DNA of 64,000 nucleotides, from NCBI RefSeq assembly GCF_900635445.1, contig NZ_LR134117.1, positions 2,418,001-2,482,000 on the forward strand, given 5' to 3'. This DNA comes from Serratia odorifera (GTDB lineage: Bacteria; Pseudomonadota; Gammaproteobacteria; Enterobacterales; Enterobacteriaceae). A model generated the notes under the pieces. It ran no database searches, was not told where the DNA came from, and saw only the letters and a list, made by a program, of their open reading frames with translations. Below are positions 26,957 through 35,687 of the stretch, piece by piece. The translations under genes and the position numbers were made by a program. How positions within the stretch are numbered: the first letter of the stretch is position 1; each line of letters begins with the position of its first letter.

Positions 26957-28925
26957 TGATCAGTTGAAACACCGTCCGCCGGTTGCGGACGAATCTATTT
27001 CTTTGCGCTCCATGCAGGAGGTTGCCATGAATGATCGTAATGCCAGCAAGATGCTGCGTACTTATAATGTCGCCTACTGGGGCAACAACTATTATGACGT
27101 CAACGAGCTTGGCCACATCAGCGTGTGCCCCGATCCGGACGTCCCGCAGGCGCGCGTCGATCTTGCCGAACTGGTGAAGGAGCGGCAGAAAGAGGGACAG
27201 CGCCTGCCGGCACTGTTCTGCTTCCCACAGATTTTGCAGCACCGTCTGCGTTCGATTAACGCGGCGTTCAAGCGCGCGCGTGAATCGTTCGGCTACGAAG
27301 GTGGCTACTTCCTGGTTTATCCGATCAAGGTAAACCAACACCGCCGGGTGATTGAATCGCTGGTCAACTCCGGCGAGCCGCTGGGGCTGGAGGCCGGTTC
27401 CAAAGCCGAGCTGATGGCGGTTCTGGCGCACGCGGGCATGACTCGCTCGGTGATTGTCTGTAACGGTTATAAAGACCGTGAATATATTCGTCTGGCGCTG
27501 ATCGGTGAAAAGCTGGGGCACAAAGTGTACCTGGTGATTGAGAAGATGTCGGAAATCAACCTGGTGCTGGAAGAGGCCGAGCGGCTGAACGTAGTACCGC
27601 GCCTGGGCGTGCGTGCGCGTCTGGCGTCGCAGGGCTCAGGTAAATGGCAGTCCAGCGGTGGCGAAAAGTCCAAATTCGGTTTGGCGGCGGTGCAGGTATT
27701 GAAACTGGTAGAAACGCTGCGTGAAGCGGGTCGCCTCGACAGCCTGCAATTGCTGCACTTCCACCTGGGGTCGCAATTGGCCAACATTCGCGATATCGCT
27801 ACCGGCGTGCGTGAATCAGCGCGTTTCTACGTTGAACTGCACAAACTGGGCGTCAACATCCAGTGCTTCGACGTGGGCGGCGGTCTGGGGGTCGATTATG
27901 AAGGCACGCGCTCCCAGTCTGACTGTTCGGTGAACTACGGTCTGAACGAATACGCCAACAACGTCATCTGGGGCATCGGCGACGCCTGTAACGAGCACGG
28001 CTTGCCACACCCGACGGTGATCACCGAATCCGGCCGTGCGGTCACCGCCCACCATACGGTGCTGGTGTCCAACGTGATCGGCGTGGAACGTAACGAATTC
28101 GGCGAACCTCATCCGCCGGCAGAAGACGCGCCGCGTGCGCTGGAAAGCATGTGGGAAACCTGGCTGGAAATGAACGAGCCGGAAAACCGCCGTTCGCTGC
28201 GTGAATGGCTGCACGACAGCCAGATGGATCTGCACGATGTGCATACCCAGTACGCGCATGGCATGCTGGACCTGACCAAGCGTGCCTGGGCGGAACAGCT
28301 GTACCTGAACATCTGCAACAAGATCCAGCAGCAGCTCGATCCGAGCAACCGTGCGCACCGTCCGATCATCGACGAACTGCAAGAACGTATGGCGGACAAG
28401 TTTTACGTCAACTTTTCGCTGTTCCAGTCGATGCCCGACGCCTGGGGGATCGATCAGCTGTTCCCGGTATTGCCGCTGGAAGGGCTGGACAAGCCGCCGG
28501 AAGGCCGTGCAGTGCTGCTGGATATTACCTGCGATTCCGACGGCACCATCGATCATTACGTCGACGGTGATGGCGTAGCGACCACCATGCCGATGCCGCC
28601 GTACGATCCGGAAAACCCGCCGGTGCTGGGCTTCTTTATGGTTGGCGCCTATCAGGAAATCCTGGGTAATATGCATAACCTGTTTGGTGATACCGCATCG
28701 GTTGACGTATATGTCTTCCCGGACGGCACCATTGAAACCGAGTTGTCTGACGAAGGCGATACGGTGGCGGATATGCTGGAATATGTACAGCTGGATCCCA
28801 TCGCGCTGCTGGCCAAGTTCCGCGATCAGGTCAAGGAAACCGACCTGGACGACGGGCTGCAAGCGCAGTTCCTGGAAGAGTTCGAGGCCGGGCTGTACGG
28901 TTATACCTATCTTGAAGATGAATAA
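26949..28925 (+). CDS. speA: biosynthetic arginine decarboxylase
   Basis: PLP enzyme that converts arginine to agmatine, the first step of the agmatine route to putrescine. The 658-aa product has the PLP-lysine region YPIKVNQHRR near residue 127, the glycine-rich HFHLGSQ and GGGLGVDYEGT blocks, and CDSDG near the C-terminus. I start at the ATG at 26949 (MSDDQLK), giving the same length as E. coli. yqgB overlaps its start. The next enzyme, agmatinase SpeB, is 1.5 kb away because a microcin-like cassette intervenes. Confidence 0.97.
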   Translation: MSDDQLKHRPPVADESISLRSMQEVAMNDRNASKMLRTYNVAYWGNNYYDVNELGHISVCPDPDVPQARVDLAELVKERQKEGQRLPALFCFPQILQHRLRSINAAFKRARESFGYEGGYFLVYPIKVNQHRRVIESLVNSGEPLGLEAGSKAELMAVLAHAGMTRSVIVCNGYKDREYIRLALIGEKLGHKVYLVIEKMSEINLVLEEAERLNVVPRLGVRARLASQGSGKWQSSGGEKSKFGLAAVQVLKLVETLREAGRLDSLQLLHFHLGSQLANIRDIATGVRESARFYVELHKLGVNIQCFDVGGGLGVDYEGTRSQSDCSVNYGLNEYANNVIWGIGDACNEHGLPHPTVITESGRAVTAHHTVLVSNVIGVERNEFGEPHPPAEDAPRALESMWETWLEMNEPENRRSLREWLHDSQMDLHDVHTQYAHGMLDLTKRAWAEQLYLNICNKIQQQLDPSNRAHRPIIDELQERMADKFYVNFSLFQSMPDAWGIDQLFPVLPLEGLDKPPEGRAVLLDITCDSDGTIDHYVDGDGVATTMPMPPYDPENPPVLGFFMVGAYQEILGNMHNLFGDTASVDVYVFPDGTIETELSDEGDTVADMLEYVQLDPIALLAKFRDQVKETDLDDGLQAQFLEEFEAGLYGYTYLEDE

Positions 28926-28940
28926 GTAGAGCCGAACTGA

Positions 28941-28974
28941 AAGGCCGGGCATCTCCCTGATGTCCGGCCTTTTT
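28941..28974 (+). terminator. rho-independent terminator of speA
   Basis: AAGGCCGGGCAT and ATGTCCGGCCTT pair around CTCCCTG and are followed by a T-run, 16 nt after the speA stop. Confidence 0.85.
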
Positions 28975-29147
28975 AATGGTTTCCCCCCCCGCAATCCCCT
29001 TCGATATTTCTTTGCCCCATATCAGTTATCACAAATTTGTTAACTCTCCGTGAGGATTCGGACAGGGTTTTCTCTGTAGGTTGTCACTATTGGTTTGATC
29101 GGTTTTGGGGGAAATGCTGATCAACAGACGGCGGTTTATTCTATAAC

Positions 29148-29345
29148 CTAGTCGTCACTTTTTAATTTTAACACATGCTTTTTCCACCATGTGCTGGTGA
29201 GAAATAAGTACGCTAAAGCAATCAGCAGAGCGTAGCTTATTGCTTTGAGAACGATAGGGCCGGTAATGGTTATTCCTTGGAAGAGGTAAGCAATCAAATA
29301 GCAGATAAAAATAGTGCAAAAATTTTGAGAGTTTTTTTTATGCAC
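29148..29345 (-). CDS. small two-helix membrane protein, candidate immunity protein
   Basis: A 65-aa minus-strand product with two hydrophobic segments (about 9-27 and 33-50) and a lysine/aspartate-rich tail (KLKSDD). No known family is recognised. It lies 41 nt downstream of the double-glycine peptide gene on the same strand, so the most natural reading is an accessory or immunity protein for that peptide. DNA is AT-rich compared with the flanking spe genes, which suggests transfer. A ribosome site is not obvious. Confidence 0.55.
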   Translation of the reverse strand: MHKKNSQNFCTIFICYLIAYLFQGITITGPIVLKAISYALLIALAYLFLTSTWWKKHVLKLKSDD

Positions 29346-29386
29346 ATATCCCCATCAAGGCCGGGAAGTGCCCGGCCATATCGACA

Positions 29387-29731
29387 TTACCAATGACACT
29401 GACCATTAACACTGTTGCGACTAGAATTTCCACCTAATGGGTCATTGCTATTGTTATTATCTCCACAGTTACGAGAGTATGAGCGAATACCTTCGATAGC
29501 AGCACCACGAATAGAGCCATATGCGAAACCTGAAATAGCACCCGCTGCAATCCCTGCTGGCCCACCAGGCAATCCTCTTGGTCCTCCTACTATTGCACCT
29601 GCATATCCCCCTGCCAAAGCTCCTCTTTTGGCATCGCTGGCAACCTGTGAAGCACATCCTTGGCCCTCATAGCCAGAATCTGCGTTTCCACCAGAAATAG
29701 TGAGTATTTCCTTTGTTGTTAGTTCTCTCAT
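29387..29731 (-). CDS. double-glycine-leader microcin-like peptide precursor
   Basis: A 114-aa precursor whose first 15 residues, MRELTTKEILTISGG, have the pattern of colicin V/class II microcin leaders cut after Gly-Gly by a C39-peptidase ABC exporter. The predicted mature peptide (99 aa) has a Gly/Ala-rich amphiphilic core (about 37-82, many GG and GxxxG pairs), then an Asn/Ser-rich tail. Cysteines are at 26, 89 and 112; the C-terminus is Cys-His-Trp. Length and composition resemble colicin V. No exporter genes are in the window, so export would rely on genes elsewhere. Two small membrane proteins flank it. It is AT-rich and absent from the E. coli speA-speB interval. Confidence 0.75.
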   Translation of the reverse strand: MRELTTKEILTISGGNADSGYEGQGCASQVASDAKRGALAGGYAGAIVGGPRGLPGGPAGIAAGAISGFAYGSIRGAAIEGIRSYSRNCGDNNNSNDPLGGNSSRNSVNGQCHW

Positions 29732-29736
29732 AACGC

Positions 29737-29955
29737 TTATTTCCTTTCAAAGCGTTGATAAAGATAATCCACTGTGATCATAGATACAGGGATATAGATG
29801 AGAATGATTCCTAAGGTAATATCATTCAGTGAGTCAATTTGAGAACAAAGATAGCCTAGAGGAATACTTAATAGGAACGTCATAACCTCTAGTGCTATAT
29901 AAAGTTTTTTATTTTTAATTGTCTGTTTGTGACGTGTTGGCATGATATTAAACAT
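29737..29955 (-). CDS. small two-helix membrane protein, candidate immunity protein
   Basis: A 72-aa product (alternative start at the fifth codon, MPTRHKQ) with a basic N-terminus and two membrane segments (about 19-40 and 46-63). It ends 5 nt before the microcin-like gene on the same strand, so it is the first gene of the cassette and probably co-translated. Small membrane proteins encoded beside class II microcins commonly give self-immunity, which is the inference here. Sequence alone does not decide between this and the 65-aa protein. Confidence 0.55.
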   Translation of the reverse strand: MFNIMPTRHKQTIKNKKLYIALEVMTFLLSIPLGYLCSQIDSLNDITLGIILIYIPVSMITVDYLYQRFERK

Positions 29956-30447
29956 CTGGTTTATTTTTCTCTATTTTATCTTTATATGTTAGATCTAGCT
30001 GTTATGCGTGCTGTTAACTTGTGTTATTTAACTAAATTTTAAATGTGATTTTCTTTCCGTGCTTAATGTCTTCGCACTGTGAGTTTGTTTCATTAATAGT
30101 ATGACGGAAATTAACTTATATATTTTCACCTTCAGATAAAGGGGATTGAAATCACAAAACTAATCATCGGGAGCTTAATGGATGTCAGCTCCAAAGCTCG
30201 TGAAGGCGGCCACGTTCACATGCCTGAAGGATGCAGGGTCTATACTGGATGACGACGAGCAGTCGGGATGATGATGCGCGCTCTTGAAGCGCGAACCAAA
30301 TACGGCGATAATCTGCGCCATCAGCAGTGCCAAAAGATTTTTGAATAGATCCCTTTCTCGTCGGGCTAACGACGCGGGAGGGATTTTTTTTTGCTCCGGC
30401 CTGTGCGCTTTCACAACAGGCAAATCGTTGAACTATGAGGGTTTAAT
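29956..30447. other. AT-rich cassette upstream region and speB leader
   Basis: The left 200 bp are very AT-rich and should carry the promoter of the leftward microcin cassette. The right half is GC-richer and holds a TATACT -10-like element at 30241, a small CGCGCT/AGCGCG hairpin near 30275, short frames such as one of 12 codons beginning MTTSSRDDD, and the strong terminator at 30349. speB begins after a GAGGG ribosome site. Confidence 0.5.
30349..30392 (+). terminator. strong rho-independent terminator ahead of speB
   Basis: ATCCCTTTCTCGTCG pairs with CGACGCGGGAGGGAT (14 of 15 positions, two G-U) and nine T residues follow. It lies 55 nt before speB and not after any gene on this strand, so it ends either a small RNA starting near 30253 or an attenuated speB leader. 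Confidence 0.8.
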
Positions 30448-31369
30448 ATGAGTACTCTAGGCCATCAGCCCGATAATTCTTTAGTGTCCAACGCCTTTGG
30501 TTTCCTGCGCTTTCCGCTGAATTTCATGCCTTACGACAGCGATGCAGAGTGGGTAATCACCGGCATTCCTTTCGATATGGCAACCTCCGGCCGTGCCGGC
30601 GGCCGTCATGGCCCGGCGGCGATTCGTCAGGTATCGACCAATCTGGCCTGGGAAGGTCACCGCTGGCCGTGGAGTTTTGACCTGCGCGATCGGCTGAACG
30701 TTGTCGATTGTGGTGACATCGTGTTCAATTTTGGCGATGCGCAGGACATGAGCGACAAATTGCAGGCGCACGCAGAAAAACTGCTGAAGGCCGGCAAACG
30801 CATGCTGTCCTTCGGCGGTGACCACTTCGTGACGCTGCCGCTGCTGCGCGCGCACGCCAAGCATTTCGGCAAAATGGCGCTGGTGCATTTCGATGCGCAC
30901 ACTGACACTTACGCCAACGGCAGCCAATATGACCACGGCACCATGTTCTTCCATGCGCCAAACGAAGGTCTGATCGACCCGCACCATTCGGTGCAGATCG
31001 GTATTCGTACCGAGTTCGATCACGACAACGGTTTTACCGTGCTGGATGCGGCGCAGGTGAACGATCGCGGCGTGGACGATCTGCTGACCCAGATCAAACA
31101 GATCGTCGGCGACATGCCGGTATATCTGACCTTTGACATCGACTGTCTGGATCCGGCATTTGCTCCGGGCACCGGTACGCCGGTTATCGGCGGCCTGACC
31201 TCCGATCGCGCGCTGAAGCTGGTGCGTGGCATGCAGTCGCTGAACATTGTCCGGCATGGACGTGGTAGAAGTGGCGCCGGCTTACGATCAGTCTGAAATC
31301 ACTGCGCTGGCGGCGGCGACGCTGGGGCTGGAGATGCTGTACCTGCAGGCGGCCAAAAAGCAGCCGTAA
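30448..31369 (+). CDS. speB: agmatinase (one frameshift)
   Basis: Hydrolyses agmatine to putrescine and urea with a binuclear Mn centre. Ligand motifs are intact: SFGGDHFVTLP, HFDAHTDTY and TFDIDCLDP. One extra C at about 31251 turns LNIVGMDVVEV into an unrelated tail; removing it restores the C-terminus ending AAKKQP at 31369, 306 aa as in E. coli. It works directly after SpeA but is separated from it by the microcin cassette and a terminator. Confidence 0.93.
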
Positions 31370-31431
31370 GCGACCAAAACAGTATCAGCTCAAGGCCCTG
31401 AGCCGTCAGGTCAGGGCCGTATGGAGAAAGC

Positions 31432-32302
31432 ATGCTGGGCAAACCATCTATACGTCTTAACAAATATATCAGCGAAAGCGGTATCTGCTCGCGTCGCGAT
31501 GCCGATCGTTATATCGAGCAAGGCAACGTATTTATCAACGGCAAGCGCGTGGCGCTTGGCGATCGCGTCTTCCCGGGCGACGTGGTCAAGGTTAACGGCC
31601 AACTGATCGAACCGCGCAATGAAGACAACCTGATCTTTATCGCGCTGAACAAACCGGTAGGGGTGGTCAGCACCACGGAAGACGGCGAGAAAGACAACAT
31701 TGTCGATTTCGTCAACCACAGCACCCGTATCTTCCCGATCGGGCGGTTGGATAAAGACTCCCAGGGGCTTATCTTCCTCACCAACCACGGCGATCTGGTG
31801 AACAAGATCCTGCGGGCCGGCAACGATCACGAAAAGGAATATCTGGTAACCGTCAACAAGCCGGTTACCGATGAGTTCATCCACGGGTTGGGTGCCGGCG
31901 TGCCGATGCTGGGTACGGTGACCAAGAAATGCAAGGTGAAGAAGGTCGCGCCGTTTGTCTTCCGCATCGTGTTGGTACAGGGGCTGAACCGCCAGATCCG
32001 CCGCATGTGCGAACACTTCGGTTATGAAGTGACCAAGCTGGAGCGCACCCGCATTATGAACGTCGGGCTGGCCGGCCTGCCGTTGGGCGAATGGCGTGAC
32101 CTGACCGACGATGAACTGGTTGAGCTGTTCAAGCTGATTGAAGATTCCAGCTCGGAAGCCAAACCGGCCAAAAAAGCCAAACCGGCGGTGAAAAAAACCT
32201 GCCAGCAGCGGCAACGGGCAGAGAACTGCCGACAAGCCGAGCGGCAATCCGGCTGCGCGCAAGCGTTTTACCCAGCCGGGCCGAAAGAAGAAGGGCCGCT
32301 AA
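31432..32302 (+). CDS. rluF: 23S rRNA pseudouridine(2604) synthase (one frameshift)
   Basis: RsuA-family pseudouridine synthase: an N-terminal S4 domain (SIRLNKYISESG), then the catalytic block with Asp in GRLDKDSQGL, and RRMCEHFGY. The basic, low-complexity tail should read KKPASSGNG to GRKKKGR but one extra A in an A-run near 32197 shifts it; repaired it is 289 aa, like E. coli RluF (290). In E. coli rluF sits elsewhere, so its place after speB marks the left edge of an insertion. Confidence 0.9.
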
Positions 32303-32353
32303 GCCCCGCTCGACGACGGTAACGGGCGCCCGGCCATCACGGCGGGCGCGCTA

Positions 32354-33601
32354 TCAGGCCCGTGAGGTCGCACGCGTCAGCAGCATGCGGCTGAACAACA
32401 CTCCCCCCGCCAGCAGCGTCAGCAATTGCGACGCGATCAGCACCGTAAACCCTGAAGAAACCTTGCCCTGACTGGCCATCACCATTCCCATGATCGTCGG
32501 CACAAATGCCGAGAACAGATTGCCGATGCCGTTGATCAGACCATAGGCGCTGCCCACCGCCTGCGGTTGGGCATAGTATTGCAGCAGAGTGGGGATTGCC
32601 GCGCCCTGCGCCCCCCAGCAGGCATTGGCCATCAACAGGAAAAACGCCATCCAGCCGAGCTGGTGGCTGTGCATGACGCCATAGATGCACAGCGCGGTTG
32701 CCGCGCCGCCAAAGGCGAAAATCAACGGCGCCTGATAGGGGCGGATAGCATCGAGCAGCACGCCCCCGAGATATTTTGAGGCGATGCTGACGACAAACGG
32801 CAGCGATGCCAACCATCCCATTTGTCTGATGGAAAACCCTTTCTCATCGGTCAGATAGGCCGGCAGCCAGGCGCTGGAGCCCCACAGATAGCTGAGAGTG
32901 GCGATCTCGATCAGCATGATCCAACCGAGCATCGGCGTGCGCCAGGCCAGCACGAAGGTCTGCCAGACGCGCGCCAACGCCGCAGGCCTTGCGACGGCAG
33001 GCTGCGGTCGCAGGGGCGGGCGGATAAACAGCCGTACCAGCGTCAGTCCCAATAGCAGATTGATCGCCGCCAGCAGATAGAACGACATTGCCCAGCCGAA
33101 GTGCGCCATCAGGAAACTCACCAGTGGAAAGCCGATCACCAACCCCAGTGATACCCCCAGCGCACTGACCGCGTTGGGCTTGCCGCGTTCATCGGCGGCG
33201 AAGCGATCGCCGACGTACATGGTTTTCAGCGAAAACAGCGGCCCTTCGCTGGCGCCAAGCAGCGCGCGTACCGCCAACAGCAGCAGCAGTGAACCGGCCA
33301 GCGGCGAGGCGGCGGTGAGCAACGCCCACGGCACAATGCTCCACGTCAATGCACGGCGATAGCCCATCAAGGTTTCCAGGAACGGCGTCAACAACATGGC
33401 GGAAGCCCCGTAGCCGAGCAGAAACGCCGTCATCAACATTCCCTGATGCGCGCGGCTGCCGTCGAGCTGAAAGTGATGCAGGAAGTCGGGATTGACCAGC
33501 ATCACGGCGATATTTACCCGATCGGCGTAGGCGATAACGATCAAAAACAGCAGCGCGAGCACCCCGAACCAGCGTTGACGTTGTTGCACCCTGCGTTCCA
33601 T
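32354..33601 (-). CDS. MFS transporter, organic-anion type
   Basis: A 415-aa membrane protein with twelve predicted helices. The first bears the family motif YADRVNIAV and the loop after helix 2-3 has GYRRALTW. It resembles anion:cation symporters for sugar acids and aromatic acids. It is divergent from the catabolic cluster, sharing a 393-bp control region, so import of the pathway substrate is a reasonable inference. It is not closely similar to the second MFS gene at 39604. Confidence 0.8.
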   Translation of the reverse strand: MERRVQQRQRWFGVLALLFLIVIAYADRVNIAVMLVNPDFLHHFQLDGSRAHQGMLMTAFLLGYGASAMLLTPFLETLMGYRRALTWSIVPWALLTAASPLAGSLLLLLAVRALLGASEGPLFSLKTMYVGDRFAADERGKPNAVSALGVSLGLVIGFPLVSFLMAHFGWAMSFYLLAAINLLLGLTLVRLFIRPPLRPQPAVARPAALARVWQTFVLAWRTPMLGWIMLIEIATLSYLWGSSAWLPAYLTDEKGFSIRQMGWLASLPFVVSIASKYLGGVLLDAIRPYQAPLIFAFGGAATALCIYGVMHSHQLGWMAFFLLMANACWGAQGAAIPTLLQYYAQPQAVGSAYGLINGIGNLFSAFVPTIMGMVMASQGKVSSGFTVLIASQLLTLLAGGVLFSRMLLTRATSRA

Positions 33602-33905
33602 ACACGCTCCTGTAGCAAAAAGATCGCGACTTCAGACAGCAGAAAACCCGCCTGTCGCCGCCGCAGGGCGAAACAGGGGATTTAGCCTTGAAGTGTAAGT
33701 TTATTGTTAATTGTGATGGTGGGTTAACCCTTGCCAGAGCTGTTTTACTCGCAGGTTACGACGCAAATCAACGCTTTTTTAACCCTGTTTTTGCGATGAA
33801 ACACAGGTTATTGATAGCTTTTTCATATCGGTGCATTTTTTCGTGATCCCCACCGCATTTGCAACTTTTAAATAACCAACCATTAACTTTTGCCGCGTTG
33901 CTCGC

Positions 33906-33933
33906 TTGACGAAAGTTTCGCCAGACCTATAGT
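33906..33933 (+). promoter_or_regulatory. sigma-70 promoter of the catabolic cluster
   Basis: TTGACG (33906) and TATAGT (33928) with a 16-bp spacer predict a start near 33940, about 55 nt before the first gene. No comparable promoter was noticed further inside the cluster. Confidence 0.65.
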
Positions 33934-33956
33934 GGCTGTATTAAATAATAAACTGA

Positions 33957-33972
33957 GTTTCATATATGAAAC
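33957..33972. promoter_or_regulatory. 16-bp perfect palindrome, candidate IclR operator
   Basis: GTTTCATATATGAAAC is its own reverse complement. It lies just downstream of the predicted transcription start and 22 nt before the first gene. GTTTC/GAAAC-type palindromes suit IclR dimers, and an IclR gene lies inside the cluster, so repression by it is inferred. Confidence 0.55.
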
Positions 33973-33994
33973 AATCAGATAGAGGAACGAAGCA

Positions 33995-34312
33995 ATGAGC
34001 TGGAAGAACGTGTGCGAAGTATCACAGGTGAAAGAAGATTTCCCTTACTCGGCGACGGTAGACGGCAAAGAGATCGGCGTTTATCTGATCGATGGCCAAT
34101 TTTACGCGCTGGAAGACGTCTGCCCACACGCCTATGCCTTGCTCAGTCAGGGGTTTGTTGATGACGGCAAGGTCGAATGTCCGCTGCACGAGGCGTTATT
34201 CGATGTGCGCACCGGCAAGTGCCTGCGCGAACCCGGCGGCCGCGATCTGCACACCTTTCCCACCCGGGTGATCGACGATCGTATCCAGATCACCCTTATC
34301 GAGGAGGAGTAA
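33995..34312 (+). CDS. Rieske [2Fe-2S] ferredoxin of a ring hydroxylase
   Basis: A 105-aa soluble Rieske protein. Cluster ligands are the Cys-x-His of VCPHAY (near residues 43-45) and the Cys-x-x-His of ECPLHEALFD (near 62-65). Its size and lack of a membrane anchor fit the electron carrier of a three-component oxygenase. AGAGGA precedes the ATG. It is the first gene after the promoter; the oxygenase and the flavin reductase it should link lie downstream. Confidence 0.92.
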   Translation: MSWKNVCEVSQVKEDFPYSATVDGKEIGVYLIDGQFYALEDVCPHAYALLSQGFVDDGKVECPLHEALFDVRTGKCLREPGGRDLHTFPTRVIDDRIQITLIEEE

Positions 34313-34315
34313 CCC

Positions 34316-34624
34316 ATGCAGCACATCACCGATTTCAATCCCTGGCTGCCGGACACCCAACAGGTGATCCCGGCGCGGGAGGGCGGCAACGGCCAGATCC
34401 ATCAGCCAGGCCAGTATCAGAACGTTATCTGGCAAACCCGCGCCCGGGTACCGGACGGTTTTGAAACCGCTCTGGTCGCGGCGCTGGAGCAGATCTTCGA
34501 TGCGGGTGCGGAACAGCTGGATCAGATTGTCAGCGCGCTCAACCAGCGTCGGTTGTTCGATCGTAACGGTCAGCCCTGGAGTGAAGCGGGGTTCCGTGAG
34601 TTCCTTCAGGTTAATGGTTTCTGA
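34316..34624 (+). CDS. 102-aa cluster protein, possible helix-turn-helix fold
   Basis: Starts 3 nt after the ferredoxin stop. The N-terminus is Pro/Gln-rich; the C-terminal half has a helical segment (ALEQIFDAGAEQLDQIV) followed by LNQRRLFDRNGQPWSEAGFREFL. That ending resembles the recombinase-like helix-turn-helix segment that asks whether a residue series fits 'new row, new column' DNA readers. I recall similar small proteins beside Rieske oxygenases, but cannot name a function. It is not an oxygenase beta subunit by length or motif. Confidence 0.6.
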   Translation: MQHITDFNPWLPDTQQVIPAREGGNGQIHQPGQYQNVIWQTRARVPDGFETALVAALEQIFDAGAEQLDQIVSALNQRRLFDRNGQPWSEAGFREFLQVNGF

Positions 34625-34643
34625 GCAGCACAGGGAGAAGACA

Positions 34644-35687
34644 ATGACAGCAAACACAACATCCTGCGCGCAGACCGTGCAAGGCTATCTTGACCAGGGG
34701 TTACGCGGCATGTGGTATCCGGTGCTGGCGAGTTGGGAAGTGGGCAATAATCCGCTGGGCATCACCCGTCTGGAGCAGCAAATCGTGCTGTGGCGCGACG
34801 GCGAAGGTGCGATCCATGCCTTGGAAGATCGCTGCCCGCACCGTGGCGCACGGCTTTCGATGGGGTGGAATCTTGGCGATCGTATCGCCTGCTGGTATCA
34901 CGGCGTGGAAGTTGGCGGCGACGGTACGGTAAAGGATGTCCCGGCGGTGGATCGCTGTCCGCTGGTCGGGCAAAAATGCCTGCGTTCCTATCCGGCCAAA
35001 GAGGCCTACGGTGCGATATTCCTCTTTTTCGGCGTCACCGCCGACCAACCGCCCAGCGAACTGGCATTCCCGCAGGAACTGGCCGATGACGAGTCGTACA
35101 GCAACTTTCTGTGTACTGCCAGCTGGGACTGCAATTATCAATATGCGCTGGAAAACGTCATGGATCCGATGCACGGCACTTACCTGCATTCGTCCTCACA
35201 CTCGATGGCGGACGGCGATCGCAAGGCCGATATGGCGTTGGAACCTACCGACAGTGGCTTTATTTTCAAGAAAAACGGCCAGATTGGCGTCAATTTTGAC
35301 TGGGTGGAATTTGGCAACAGTGGCGCGTACTGGATGCGTCTGTCGATCCCCTACAAAAAGCGCTTTGGGCCGGGTGGGCATTTCTGGATCATCGGCATGG
35401 TGGTGCCGGAAGACAAGGATCATTGCCGAGTGTTCTTCTGGCGCATTCGCAAGGTGCAGGACTGGCAGCGTTCGTTGTGGCGTTTCATGTACCGCAATCG
35501 CCTGGAGCAGCTGCATTGGGACGTGTTGGAGCAGGATCGCATCGTGCTGGAAAACATGGCGCCGAACGCGCGCGGCCGCGAGTATCTGTATCAGCACGAC
35601 GTCGGGCTTTCTCGCCTGCGCCGCATGATGCAAAAAGAAGCGCAAAGGCAGCTGGCGCAGCTCCATGAGCTGGAGGCCGCGCAGTGA
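34644..35687 (+). CDS. Rieske non-heme iron oxygenase, large subunit
   Basis: A 347-aa terminal oxygenase. The Rieske motif Cys-Pro-His...Cys-Trp-Tyr-His is in RCPHRGARL and ACWYHG. The mononuclear iron site is DPMHGTYLH (Asp-x2-His-x4-His), with the third carboxylate probably in LEQDRIVLENM. No beta-subunit gene follows, so it resembles homo-oligomeric phthalate/carbazole-type oxygenases. I start at the ATG at 34644 (GGGAG ahead). Ferredoxin and reductase partners are in the same operon. Substrate unknown: it could dihydroxylate an aromatic ring or demethylate. Its stop overlaps the next gene. Confidence 0.9.
   Translation: MTANTTSCAQTVQGYLDQGLRGMWYPVLASWEVGNNPLGITRLEQQIVLWRDGEGAIHALEDRCPHRGARLSMGWNLGDRIACWYHGVEVGGDGTVKDVPAVDRCPLVGQKCLRSYPAKEAYGAIFLFFGVTADQPPSELAFPQELADDESYSNFLCTASWDCNYQYALENVMDPMHGTYLHSSSHSMADGDRKADMALEPTDSGFIFKKNGQIGVNFDWVEFGNSGAYWMRLSIPYKKRFGPGGHFWIIGMVVPEDKDHCRVFFWRIRKVQDWQRSLWRFMYRNRLEQLHWDVLEQDRIVLENMAPNARGREYLYQHDVGLSRLRRMMQKEAQRQLAQLHELEAAQ

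Larger units (their letters stand above)
33602..33994. other. divergent control region of the catabolic cluster
   Basis: 393 bp between the minus-strand MFS gene and the Rieske ferredoxin gene. The right part holds a consensus-like promoter and a perfect 16-bp palindrome (separate entries). The left part is AT-rich with no coding frame; I see no second clear promoter for the MFS gene. Confidence 0.55.

Noticed and set aside
27816..28994. 392-codon minus-strand open frame
   Set aside because: Shadow of speA; composition rich in His/Gln/Arg typical of antisense frames.
28977..29147. Possible tRNA or integrase attachment site at the edge of the microcin cassette
   Set aside because: No tRNA fold, integrase or flanking direct repeat could be found by eye.
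30175..30423. 82-codon minus-strand frame in the speB leader
   Set aside because: It runs through the strong plus-strand terminator and a poly-A/Ser-rich stretch, so the frame looks accidental.
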